DNA of 64,000 nt from NCBI GenBank assembly GCA_947179295.1, contig CAMXAZ010000004.1, positions 1 through 64,000 on the forward strand, in the 5' to 3' direction. The translations under genes were made by a program, and so were the position numbers. Under the pieces are notes generated by a model that saw only the letters and a list, made by a program, of their open reading frames with translations, was not told where the DNA came from and did not search any database. Below are positions 1-7,518 of the stretch, piece after piece (position 1 is the stretch's first letter; each line of letters starts with the position of its first letter). This stretch comes from an uncultured Muribaculaceae bacterium. GTDB lineage: Bacteria; Bacteroidota; Bacteroidia; Bacteroidales; Muribaculaceae.

Positions 1-78
1 AAATTCAAGAAAACCTTCGGTCTGGAAATCCCCTACTGGACCGACTCACTGAAAATCTGTATCAACAACCTCAAATAA
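1..78 (+). CDS. rfbD: dTDP-4-dehydrorhamnose reductase, C-terminal end only
   Basis: The frame is open from base 1 and ends at TAA 76-78. The 25 visible residues include FGLEIPYWTDSLKICI, which resembles the C-terminus of RfbD, the enzyme that reduces dTDP-4-keto-rhamnose to dTDP-L-rhamnose in the cytoplasm. The downstream rfbB supports this reading because the two usually sit in one rhamnose operon. The last base of the stop is the first base of the next ATG (TAATG), so translation is probably coupled. The N-terminal portion lies outside the window, so no catalytic residue can be checked. Confidence 0.7.
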   Translation, partial: KFKKTFGLEIPYWTDSLKICINNLK

Positions 79-794
79 TGGGCGCATTAGGTAAGCTGTG
101 GCATAACAGATGGATAATACGGGCTATCATACCGTCAGTTATTTTCAATTTCCGTCATCTCCCTTTTAGCCAGGCTGCCAGGATTCCTATTCTATTACGC
201 AAGGCCAGATTGGGAAATTGCAGCGGAAAGTTCATTTTCAACTGTCCTGTCAGATTCGGTCTGGTCAAATTCGGAGTGAACAATGTTTCCTTATATCCTG
301 ACTCAGGAATAAGTCTTGAGAACAGAGGAAAGATTGTTTTCAACGGATATCTGACTGTCGGAAATGCTTCAGCCATTTCCGTAGGTGAGACCGGTGTGCT
401 TGAATTCGGCAAGAAAGTTATTGTGACCTCAAGTCTGAAGATAGCATGCTATCATTCAATCAAATTGAATGACGATGTTCTTGTAGGCTGGGACTGCATG
501 ATGACCGACACCGATTTTCATAAGTTAAAATATACAGATCAGAAGAGATATTCGAAAGGCTACGGGAGCATCTCCGTCGGGAGCAATACATGGGTGGCGA
601 ACAACTGCAAATTATATAAAAACGCAACTATACCGGAAAACTGTGTAATAGGTGCTGATACTATAATTCATGGGCCGGTGGACTGTAAGCCATACTCCCT
701 TATCACAAACGAAATCAGCACAACAGTCAAAACCGAAGGAATTTATCATGACAAAGATGATGATAAAATTAATTATAATCAGAAATTGAAATGA
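78..794 (+). CDS. Left-handed beta-helix (hexapeptide) acyltransferase
   Basis: This 238-residue protein has the irregular hexapeptide periodicity of the WcaF/maltose-acetyltransferase type (NRGKIVFNGYLTVGNAS, then VLVGWDCMMTDTDFHKL and SVGSNTWVANNCKLYKNATI). Such proteins are trimeric left-handed beta-helix O-acyltransferases that usually acetylate a sugar in surface polysaccharide synthesis. The TDTDFH segment matches the family position of the catalytic histidine. It starts inside the rfbD stop and overlaps rfbB by 4 nt, so it belongs to the rhamnose operon and may modify a rhamnose-containing glycan. The N-terminal motif LPFSQAARIPI recurs as LPFRQAKKLPI in the acyltransferase at 50508-51335. 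The acceptor sugar cannot be read from the sequence. Confidence 0.8.
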   Translation: MGALGKLWHNRWIIRAIIPSVIFNFRHLPFSQAARIPILLRKARLGNCSGKFIFNCPVRFGLVKFGVNNVSLYPDSGISLENRGKIVFNGYLTVGNASAISVGETGVLEFGKKVIVTSSLKIACYHSIKLNDDVLVGWDCMMTDTDFHKLKYTDQKRYSKGYGSISVGSNTWVANNCKLYKNATIPENCVIGADTIIHGPVDCKPYSLITNEISTTVKTEGIYHDKDDDKINYNQKLK

Positions 795-1927
795 AGCGTA
801 ACATACTCATCACCGGCGGAGCCGGATTCATCGGATCGCACGTGGTCCGGCTTTTCGTCAACAAATATCCGGACTACCACATTGTCAACCTCGACAAACT
901 TACCTATGCCGGCAACCTCGCCAACCTCAAGGATATCGAAGACCGGCCGAACTACAGTTTCGTCAAGGCCGACATAGCCGATCTTGACGAAATGCGCCGC
1001 ATAATCACTGAAAACCATATCGACGGCATCATACACCTCGCCGCCGAAAGCCACGTGGACCGCTCGATCAAAGACCCCTTCACCTTCGCCCGCACAAACG
1101 TGATGGGTACCCTCTCGCTGCTCCAGGCAGCCAAAGAATACTGGGAATCACTTCCTGAAAAATACGAAGGCAAACTCTTCTACCACATCTCCACCGATGA
1201 AGTCTACGGCGCGCTCGAACTGACCGATCCGCAAGGCATCGAATCGCCCTTCACCACCACCGCCTCGTCGACCGAACACCACCACGCCTACGGCCGGGAA
1301 TTCTTCCTTGAAACGACCAAATACAACCCCCACTCACCCTATTCGGCCTCCAAGGCATCGAGCGACCACTTTGTGCGCGCCTACCATGATACCTACGGAA
1401 TGCCGACACTCGTCACGAACTGCTCCAACAACTACGGCCCCTACCAGTTCCCCGAAAAGCTAATACCGCTCTTCATCAACAACATCCGCCACCGCAAGCC
1501 CCTGCCGGTCTACGGCAAGGGAGAAAACGTCCGCGACTGGCTCTTTGTCGAAGACCACGCCCGCGCCATCGACCTGATCTTCCACAAAGGCAAAATCGCC
1601 GACACCTACAACATCGGGGGCTTCAACGAGTGGAAAAACATCGACCTGATCAGAGTCATCATCCGCACCGTAGACCGTCTGCTCGGCAACCCCGAAGGAC
1701 ACTCCGACAGCCTCATCACCTACGTCACCGACCGTCTCGGCCACGACATGCGCTATGCCATCGACTCCCGCAAGCTCCAGCGCGAGCTCGGCTGGGAACC
1801 CTCGCTCCAGTTCGAGGAAGGCATCGAGAAAACCGTCCGCTGGTATCTTGACAACCAGGCCTGGATGGACCACATAACCTCCGGTGACTACCAGCGCTAC
1901 TACGAGGACATGTACTCAAACCGATAA
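791..1927 (+). CDS. rfbB: dTDP-glucose 4,6-dehydratase
   Basis: This 378-residue extended short-chain dehydrogenase converts dTDP-glucose to dTDP-4-keto-6-deoxyglucose, the second step of dTDP-rhamnose synthesis in the cytoplasm. The N-terminal Rossmann motif GGAGFIGSHVV binds NAD. The catalytic triplet STDEVYG has Asp136 and Glu137, and YSASK has Tyr184 and Lys188. NNYGPYQFPEKLIPLFI and the RLGHDMRYAID region are typical substrate-binding segments of RmlB. The length is slightly above the usual 350 because of an insertion around ESPFTTTASSTEHHHAYG. The ATG overlaps the preceding stop by 4 nt (ATGA). It is the last gene of the rhamnose run before the convergent recombinase. Confidence 0.96.
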   Translation: MKRNILITGGAGFIGSHVVRLFVNKYPDYHIVNLDKLTYAGNLANLKDIEDRPNYSFVKADIADLDEMRRIITENHIDGIIHLAAESHVDRSIKDPFTFARTNVMGTLSLLQAAKEYWESLPEKYEGKLFYHISTDEVYGALELTDPQGIESPFTTTASSTEHHHAYGREFFLETTKYNPHSPYSASKASSDHFVRAYHDTYGMPTLVTNCSNNYGPYQFPEKLIPLFINNIRHRKPLPVYGKGENVRDWLFVEDHARAIDLIFHKGKIADTYNIGGFNEWKNIDLIRVIIRTVDRLLGNPEGHSDSLITYVTDRLGHDMRYAIDSRKLQRELGWEPSLQFEEGIEKTVRWYLDNQAWMDHITSGDYQRYYEDMYSNR

Positions 1928-1989
1928 AGCGCATCTGAAATAAGAAATGCTGTCCGGCAGGCGGGCCAACCGACCGCTGACTGATATCA

Positions 1990-2037
1990 GACCGGCTGAC
2001 TGAGGCAGGCTTTACCACCCGCCAAGGTCAGCCGGTC
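1990..2037. terminator. Inverted repeat between convergent rfbB and integrase
   Basis: GACCGGCTGAC (1990-2000) is exactly complementary to GTCAGCCGGTC (2027-2037), with a 26-nt loop. It is followed by CGGCTTTTA and by a smaller AGAGT/ACTCT hairpin at 2046-2061. The position between two convergent genes suggests transcription termination, but the loop is long and the T-run short. Confidence 0.45.
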
Positions 2038-2081
2038 CGGCTTTTAGAGTGTTTTTACTCTTAGGGGTTGCTTAATAACAG

Positions 2082-3191
2082 CTATTCAAGTTTTATCCGC
2101 TCAAGAGTCTGACGTTTGGTCGAGTCCAGAACACGGGTGTAGATCTGGGTTGTGGCCACGCTCGAATGATCAAGCATCTTGCTGACTGTGTAGATATCTG
2201 TTCCGGCCGCCAGTTGCAAAGTTGCAAACGTGTCGCGGAAACGGTGAAAGGTTATGCGCTTGGTGATTCCTGCCGCAATGAGCCATTTGCGCAGCGGGTG
2301 CTGGATCATGGAGCGTTTCAGCCCCTTGAACACCTGTCCGCGCCCACGCTGCCCGCACAGGTCGAGCATCTGCCGGCTGAGCGGATGGACAGACTCCCTG
2401 CGGGTCTTTTTTATGCGGATAAACATGGCCGGCTCACCGAGAGAATCAGTGCGGATATCTTCCCAGCGCAAACCTATTATGTCACTTATGCGCAGACCGG
2501 TCAGTATCGCAAAAAGTGAGGCCGACTTAAGCACCGGAATCTCACACGGAGTCGCGGCCAAAGTCTTGACTTCATCAACAGTAAGAAAATTTTTCTTCAC
2601 CTCCTCCATGACGATAGCATCAAGACAGAGGTTGATGTCATCCCTGATCAGTCTCTCACGATAGGCCATTCTCAGCAGGCCGCGGAACGACGAGAAATAT
2701 CTTGCTGCGGAATTACGTGTAAGTTTCAGATGAGAGTGCCGCAACTGGTCTGCTTTCAGCAGATAGTCACGGAATTTACGGCAGAGCACCACCGAAAGGT
2801 CGCCGAATGTGCATTGGCCGCCTACAAAACGGCTGAAATGCTTGAACACCATCTTCCACTTCTGTGGCCTGGCTCTTACCTGCGACTCGAAATACTCCAT
2901 AAAATCGGCATTCTGCTGTCCGCGGTCAAGAAAGCCGAACTCCTGATTGATGACCGCCTCCTGACGCCGGCAGCGTATGATCTCGGCCCTCATCAGCATC
3001 GCTTCGTTATAGTCTTTCTGCTGGCGGTCCTTGGGCACGGCATAGATGAAAAAGCCAAGGCCCTCACGCCGCGAGAGTTTCATGGTGCGCGGATTACGGA
3101 CGGGCGGATAATAATCCAGATAAAGTGACCTGCGGCCGTCTTTTGCAGGACGTAAACGCAGGCTGACTTTAGAACAAGTGGATGGTAACAT
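2082..3191 (-). CDS. Tyrosine recombinase / site-specific integrase
   Basis: This 369-residue protein has the Bacteroidetes integrase layout: an N-terminal arm-binding domain (about 1-95), a SAM-like core-binding domain (about 95-195) and a C-terminal catalytic domain. The catalytic residues are visible: Arg234 in TGLRISDI, Lys262, His316 and Arg319 in HRFRDTFA, His342 in LDHSS and the nucleophile Tyr351 in TQIYTRV. It should cut and rejoin DNA at paired recombination sites. No excisionase, relaxase, transposon or phage gene lies nearby, so it is either a remnant of an island or a stand-alone invertase of the kind that switches surface genes in this order. A nested inverted repeat lies just upstream of its start (3198-3280). 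Confidence 0.93.
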   Translation of the reverse strand: MLPSTCSKVSLRLRPAKDGRRSLYLDYYPPVRNPRTMKLSRREGLGFFIYAVPKDRQQKDYNEAMLMRAEIIRCRRQEAVINQEFGFLDRGQQNADFMEYFESQVRARPQKWKMVFKHFSRFVGGQCTFGDLSVVLCRKFRDYLLKADQLRHSHLKLTRNSAARYFSSFRGLLRMAYRERLIRDDINLCLDAIVMEEVKKNFLTVDEVKTLAATPCEIPVLKSASLFAILTGLRISDIIGLRWEDIRTDSLGEPAMFIRIKKTRRESVHPLSRQMLDLCGQRGRGQVFKGLKRSMIQHPLRKWLIAAGITKRITFHRFRDTFATLQLAAGTDIYTVSKMLDHSSVATTQIYTRVLDSTKRQTLERIKLE

Positions 3192-3197
3192 GTGATT

Positions 3198-3280
3198 GAT
3201 GGATTAGAAGAATGTCAGATAACAGAATTGATTTGATATCACACGAATTTAAAAAATCAATCTGTTTTATGAAATCCATC
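3198..3280. repeat. Nested imperfect inverted repeat upstream of the integrase
   Basis: Two arm pairs share nearly the same centre. GATGGATT (3198-3205) pairs with AATCCATC (3273-3280), and ACAGAATTGATTT (3222-3234) pairs with AAATCAATCTGT (3254-3265) with one extra base. The centre is AT-rich. The element lies 7-89 nt before the recombinase ATG. It could be a recombination or regulatory binding site for that protein, or a chance palindrome. No second copy was noticed in the window. Confidence 0.45.
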
Positions 3281-3313
3281 ATCCATATTCAGAGGTCGCC
3301 GGGAAAAAAGAGA

Positions 3314-3346
3314 GTCCTGAAGCCGGCAGATTTCCGGCTCCAGGAC
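3314..3346 (-). terminator. Rho-independent terminator of the SusCD/TlpA operon
   Basis: GTCCTG-A-AGCCGG and CCGGCT-C-CAGGAC form a 12-bp stem with one mismatch around a 7-nt loop. Read on the minus strand it is followed by CTCTTTTTTCCC. It lies 58 nt past the stop of the last TlpA gene. Confidence 0.85.
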
Positions 3347-3404
3347 CCCAATAGTCCATAGACGTCAAAAATATGTAAAGTATGTCAGCGGTTTAAGAAG
3401 CGGT

Positions 3405-4580
3405 TTAAAGTTCCTTTTCAAGGATTTCACTGACCTCATCGGGGTCATGGCCGGCATAGATCAGCTGGCCGGCAGGGTTTACAATCAGCATGTAGGGAAT
3501 TCCACCCAGCTGATAGGCATTCTGCACGGGTGCCACCATATCCTTGGGGAGCCAGAGCTGCGTCCATGTCATCTGTTCCTGCTCCATAGCTTTGCGCCAG
3601 GGCTTTTCAGCGCTATCGACAGACACGGCAAGGATTTCAAGGCGGTCGCCATATTTCTCATGAAGCTCGCGCACATGAGGGATAGAAAGACGGCACGGAC
3701 CGCACCACGAAGCCCAGAAGTCAATCATGACATATCGGCCGTCCGACATGAAATCAGACAGCTTGCGCTGAGTCCCGACAGTGTCAAGAGCGGCAAAGTC
3801 CGTATAGGGTGCATTGCGCTGATATTTGCGGGCATAGTCAAGTTTATTGCTGATGAAAGACATCCGCGCGGTATCGCTCAAGGCCGATAATTTGCTCTCG
3901 ATCTCGTCAAGTTCCGATGCTGTGAACGAGAAAGGGCTATTGAGTATCTCACCCCAGTAAAGACCGGAGATGCTATAGCCGGGATGCTCAGTGATGAAGC
4001 GTTTGCGTGCGGCACTCTCCTGCTTGTTTGCGGCGGCGAGCGCAGCTTTCAGGCGCTTGCTGCCTTCGGGTGACTGATCACGGTTTTCATCAATGTAGGT
4101 GTTGAAATGGGCCTCTTTCGAAGCAAATGTGTAGGGATACATATAGTCTGTGTATTCCTTGTATTCACGCTGTGCCTGTCCGCCATCCACTTTCACATTC
4201 TTTTCCTGCCGGAGGCCGGATGTACCGAAGTAGAAGCCGGGGGCCACGCTGTCGATATGGGCGGCGCTGACTGCCATGTCTGTGTTCTCTACCATCAGAC
4301 AGACAGCCTTGTCCATCTCACCTTCGCGCAGGCTCTTGATTCTGATTTCACACAGAGTCGGAGATGCCACTGATCCGGTCAGGACAAAAGCGCCATCACT
4401 GGCTTTGGTCTCGGCGAGATTTTCTTTCGAACCGCGTTCCTGACTTACAAGCAGAACTTCTGTTCCGGCTTTAAGGCCCGGAATGTCGGCTTTTATTCTG
4501 AATCCGTCCTGTGTCTGCGCTCCAAGTCCGAATGCAGAGCCTACGAGGACTGACAATATCAACGATTTTTTCATTTTCAT
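3405..4580 (-). CDS. TlpA-type thioredoxin with DUF4369-like N-terminal domain (copy 1)
   Basis: This 391-residue exported protein has a signal peptide (MKMKKSLILSVLVGSAFGLGAQ), a DUF4369-like beta domain (about 25-130), a helical linker (about 135-255) and a C-terminal thioredoxin fold. The active site is WASWCGPC with Cys293 and Cys296, and the cis-proline is in GGIPYMLIV (Pro362). The family acts in the periplasm or at the inner face of the outer membrane as disulfide reductases. It is the last gene of the SusCD operon, 18 nt after its paralogue, and a strong terminator follows. The two copies share DFWASWCGPCR, IPHVREL and PWRKAM, pointing to tandem duplication. The substrate is not evident. 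Confidence 0.9.
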   Translation of the reverse strand: MKMKKSLILSVLVGSAFGLGAQTQDGFRIKADIPGLKAGTEVLLVSQERGSKENLAETKASDGAFVLTGSVASPTLCEIRIKSLREGEMDKAVCLMVENTDMAVSAAHIDSVAPGFYFGTSGLRQEKNVKVDGGQAQREYKEYTDYMYPYTFASKEAHFNTYIDENRDQSPEGSKRLKAALAAANKQESAARKRFITEHPGYSISGLYWGEILNSPFSFTASELDEIESKLSALSDTARMSFISNKLDYARKYQRNAPYTDFAALDTVGTQRKLSDFMSDGRYVMIDFWASWCGPCRLSIPHVRELHEKYGDRLEILAVSVDSAEKPWRKAMEQEQMTWTQLWLPKDMVAPVQNAYQLGGIPYMLIVNPAGQLIYAGHDPDEVSEILEKEL

Positions 4581-4598
4581 TCTGTTTTAGATGTTTTT

Positions 4599-5789
4599 TC
4601 ACTTGCCGAGTTCAGCTTCAATGCAGGCTGTGATCTCACGGGGCATATTAGTGGAGCAGATAACCTCACCCTTGTCGTTGAGCAGCACAAGGCGCGGTAT
4701 GGTGGTGATGAAAAAGGCCTGTGCGCCTTTTGCCATCTGATCTCCGGCCTGGAGATGAAACTGGGCCCATTCCATTTTTTCCTCGTCCATAGCCTTGCGC
4801 CAGGGCTCTTCGGTCTCATCGACTGAGATGCTGAAAACGTTGAGCCTGTCGGCATACTTGCTGTTCAGTTCACGCACATGAGGGATGGCCGAGCGGCACG
4901 GTCCGCACCATGAAGCCCAGAAGTCAATGAAGGTGTATTTGCCGGGGGTGAGCAGCGAGGCAAACGGAGAGGTCTTGCCGTCGGTATGTGTCACTTCGAA
5001 TTCCGGACACTGACGTCCGAGTGCATATTTCAGAGCGAACTTCCGGCGCTTCTCCACTGTGGATGTGCGCGCAGTGTCGGAGCAAGCTTTCACAAGGTCG
5101 GCCATAGCGTTGATCTCGTCAGCCGAATAGGTAAACACCTTTTCAAGTTCACGCTGCACGAGATAAGCCGAGTAGTTATAGTCAGGATGCGCGGCTATGA
5201 ATTCGCGCTGGGCTTTCAGCAGATCGGCTTTGGCCGCTTTCTTGATCGCGTCATATTTCACGATCGTGTCTTCATTGCCGTTGGAGTCGAAATATTTTTT
5301 GGCCGACAGATATGAAGCGTCACGCTCTTTGAGCTCGACATCCATGACAGCCGCCACATAGCGGTCAAACTGCGAGTGGGCCTCGCTGCCTGTCACTCTG
5401 ACATGGCGCTCGTCATCTCTTACATTACGCAGGCTGTCAAAAGGCAGTTCGCTTGTAAGCGTCATGGCTCCCGGCTCGGCAATGACACGAGTGGAGAATG
5501 TTCTCATGAAATCCTGACGGGCAGGGACATATTTCAATACCGAAAATTCACACACAGTGGGTGATTTCAGCTCACCTGCAAGTTCAAAGGTTCCGTTGCT
5601 GACCACAGCCGATCCGATCCGGCGGATCTCACCGTTGGGGTCCTCGACATCATTCAATACAACTTTCAGGCTGTCTGACAGACCTGGAATCGAGCCTTTG
5701 AGGCTGAAATTGTCTGCGGCAAATGCCGGAACAGACAAAGTCAGGGCCATAAGCCCTGACAATGAGATTTTAGCAATGTTCGGTTTCAT
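4599..5789 (-). CDS. TlpA-type thioredoxin with DUF4369-like N-terminal domain (copy 2)
   Basis: This 396-residue paralogue of the next gene has the same architecture: a signal peptide ending at PAFAA, a beta-rich DUF4369-like domain, a helical linker and a thioredoxin domain. The active-site motif WASWCGPC places the redox cysteines at 295 and 298, and the cis-proline is in TTIPRLVLL. It keeps the TlpA entry motif RQCPEFEVTHTDGK (about 259-272), with an extra cysteine that copy 1 lacks. A thiol-disulfide oxidoreductase role in the envelope follows from the family. It is fifth in the operon behind SusC, SusD and two lipoproteins. Divergence between the copies suggests different partners. Confidence 0.9.
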   Translation of the reverse strand: MKPNIAKISLSGLMALTLSVPAFAADNFSLKGSIPGLSDSLKVVLNDVEDPNGEIRRIGSAVVSNGTFELAGELKSPTVCEFSVLKYVPARQDFMRTFSTRVIAEPGAMTLTSELPFDSLRNVRDDERHVRVTGSEAHSQFDRYVAAVMDVELKERDASYLSAKKYFDSNGNEDTIVKYDAIKKAAKADLLKAQREFIAAHPDYNYSAYLVQRELEKVFTYSADEINAMADLVKACSDTARTSTVEKRRKFALKYALGRQCPEFEVTHTDGKTSPFASLLTPGKYTFIDFWASWCGPCRSAIPHVRELNSKYADRLNVFSISVDETEEPWRKAMDEEKMEWAQFHLQAGDQMAKGAQAFFITTIPRLVLLNDKGEVICSTNMPREITACIEAELGK

Positions 5790-5825
5790 GTTTTATTCCA
5801 ATTTTTTACACTAAGAGGTCGTCAT

Positions 5826-6542
5826 TTATTCGGCATCTTTGACCCAACGGACAGACATCAGCTGCTGGGTAGAACAGGATTCACGCCATATATAGCCCTG
5901 TCCGTTAAGAAACTTGCGAAAATACGCGCTTTCCTCATCAGGGTTTGACGGATTGATGGTCGATGTCCAGTAATAGCCATAAACCTGCTCGAAATCAAGG
6001 GGAAGAGAAACCCAACCAAATTTCGGCTGAAAAATAAAAGCGCCGCCGAGCTGCATGGCCAGTTCTGTGCCACTGCCCTTTTCCTGCAGGCGGAAAGCCT
6101 GGCCATTACCGCGACGGCCAGTGCGGTCTGTACCAGTCATTCCAAGGTGGCGCTCAAGTTTCTGCCAGTCCTCATCAGAAGGCAGACGCCATCCCTCAGG
6201 AGCTGAAGCCACAGCTCCTGCATAGTTCATCAGATTGCCGTAAACCGGTCTGTAATTTTCAACATAGTCAATTGACTCCGGCTCATCATCATAGCCATCG
6301 AAAATATATTGCCATTCAAAATTGTCATAGTACTGAACTTCCCAGACATCCGGACCATTTTTGGCATTCGAGGTTGTCCACAACAGATCGCCGATACGCA
6401 CCCAGTCATAGACATTCCCTTCATTATCCGTCACAGTGCCGCGTTCCGTCGGGGTAATTTTCGGCAACTTGTCATCATCATCACTGCATGAAGAAAAAAG
6501 CAGCGGAGCTACCGTAAGAAGCAGATATATATACTTTTTCAT
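5826..6542 (-). CDS. FISUMP-domain lipoprotein
   Basis: The 238-residue protein starts with a lipoprotein signal whose lipobox is FSSCSDDDD (Cys19), followed by an acidic stretch typical of Bacteroidetes surface lipoproteins. The body matches the Fibrobacter succinogenes major paralogous (FISUMP) domain: GNVYDWVRIGDLLWTTSNA, then YGNLMNYAGA and APEGWRLPSDEDWQKLERHLG. The domain is common in secreted or surface-anchored proteins of the phylum, without a firm biochemical role. It sits 12 nt after the metallopeptidase-like lipoprotein in the SusCD operon, so it is probably an accessory ligand-binding or scaffold component at the cell surface. Confidence 0.8.
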   Translation of the reverse strand: MKKYIYLLLTVAPLLFSSCSDDDDKLPKITPTERGTVTDNEGNVYDWVRIGDLLWTTSNAKNGPDVWEVQYYDNFEWQYIFDGYDDEPESIDYVENYRPVYGNLMNYAGAVASAPEGWRLPSDEDWQKLERHLGMTGTDRTGRRGNGQAFRLQEKGSGTELAMQLGGAFIFQPKFGWVSLPLDFEQVYGYYWTSTINPSNPDEESAYFRKFLNGQGYIWRESCSTQQLMSVRWVKDAE

Positions 6543-6554
6543 TGTTGATCCATA

Positions 6555-7475
6555 TTAAAATTTATAACCGGTCTGTTCAATCAAAGACTTCATCAGATTG
6601 TATTTCTCCATAATTTTGGCATACTGTCCGAATTCAGCCTCGAAGTCTTCCTGTGTGCGGCCAAATACAGCATCATAAAACGCATTAAAATCACTGTCTT
6701 CGTATGGAAGGCTATCATAACTCGGACGGCTGGTTTTCCGGTATGACATAAATCCGAGTTCGTAAACCCGCGTTATATCTCGATCCCAATCATCAAACAG
6801 ATCTGACAGATATTCCCCGGCACCGGCATTAATTGAAATCGTAGTCCACGGTTTAGCTTCTGTGCTCCAGCAGGAAAAACGGTCTTTTACAATATTTTTA
6901 CATATAGCGGTAGTCCAGGCATCTGACTCTTCCTGAGTAGAGGAATTGACCCATCCATCGACATCGACTGCAAGACAGCGCCAACATGACATCGTATAAG
7001 TTGACCACGAATCGTATCTATATTCACGCCATTTAAGAGAAGTAGTCAGCAGAACAGAATATGGAGATATGGTAGAACCTTCGATATGAGGCAGAATTTC
7101 TTTCACAAACAGATCAGCAGCCTTACGCTTGCCGGCCAGATCATCATCTTCGAATGGAACCATTTCATATTCCAAGCCGGAATTATCACTATTATAGTCC
7201 CAGGCAAAATCAATTGTTTCATTCTTGATTATGTCATTGCCATTTGCGTCCTTTCCGATCACAGTCGATTTAAGTATTTCTGAAAACAGCAGATGGATGC
7301 CGGTCTTGTCATGGAACTCTCGCCGCAAAACCGATTCTTCGTCCGTGGCATCTGCAGGAACAGAAAACAAATCATCATTGATGCCGCTTGGAACGGGATT
7401 GTCATCATCATCTGAACAGCTGACAAACGGCAGACCGATAGCAGCGAGTAATATATAGAGAGCTATCTTTTTCAT
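6555..7475 (-). CDS. Lipoprotein resembling SusD-associated zinc metallopeptidases, HExxH absent
   Basis: I chose the ATG at 7475 because it opens a clean lipoprotein signal (MKKIALYILLAAIGLPFVSC); the ORF track begins 9 codons earlier. The 306-residue product follows SusD, where Bacteroidetes often carry the import-associated metallohydrolase lipoprotein family (Peptidase_Mx1-like). The opening REFHDKTGIHLLF and the closing DFEAEFGQYAKIMEKYNLM resemble that family in placement and pattern. The zinc motif HExxH is not present anywhere. Four cysteines occur outside the lipobox (SCWRC, AICKN, FSCWS), which is unusual and fits disulfide handling by the downstream TlpA proteins. The family link is a weak judgement by eye. 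A pseudo-enzyme or ligand-binding role is inference. Confidence 0.55.
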   Translation of the reverse strand: MKKIALYILLAAIGLPFVSCSDDDDNPVPSGINDDLFSVPADATDEESVLRREFHDKTGIHLLFSEILKSTVIGKDANGNDIIKNETIDFAWDYNSDNSGLEYEMVPFEDDDLAGKRKAADLFVKEILPHIEGSTISPYSVLLTTSLKWREYRYDSWSTYTMSCWRCLAVDVDGWVNSSTQEESDAWTTAICKNIVKDRFSCWSTEAKPWTTISINAGAGEYLSDLFDDWDRDITRVYELGFMSYRKTSRPSYDSLPYEDSDFNAFYDAVFGRTQEDFEAEFGQYAKIMEKYNLMKSLIEQTGYKF

Positions 7476-7518
7476 ATTATTTTCTTTGTTTTGAAAATTC
7501 ATAACAAATTATTTTTAG

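Noticed and set aside
2082-3404. Complete mobile element or prophage around the integrase
   Set aside because: No excisionase, transposase, relaxase or phage structural gene is present, and no direct-repeat attachment sites were found on either side.
6555-7475. Active zinc protease
   Set aside because: No HExxH or variant with two histidines around a glutamate was found in the frame, so catalysis is not claimed.
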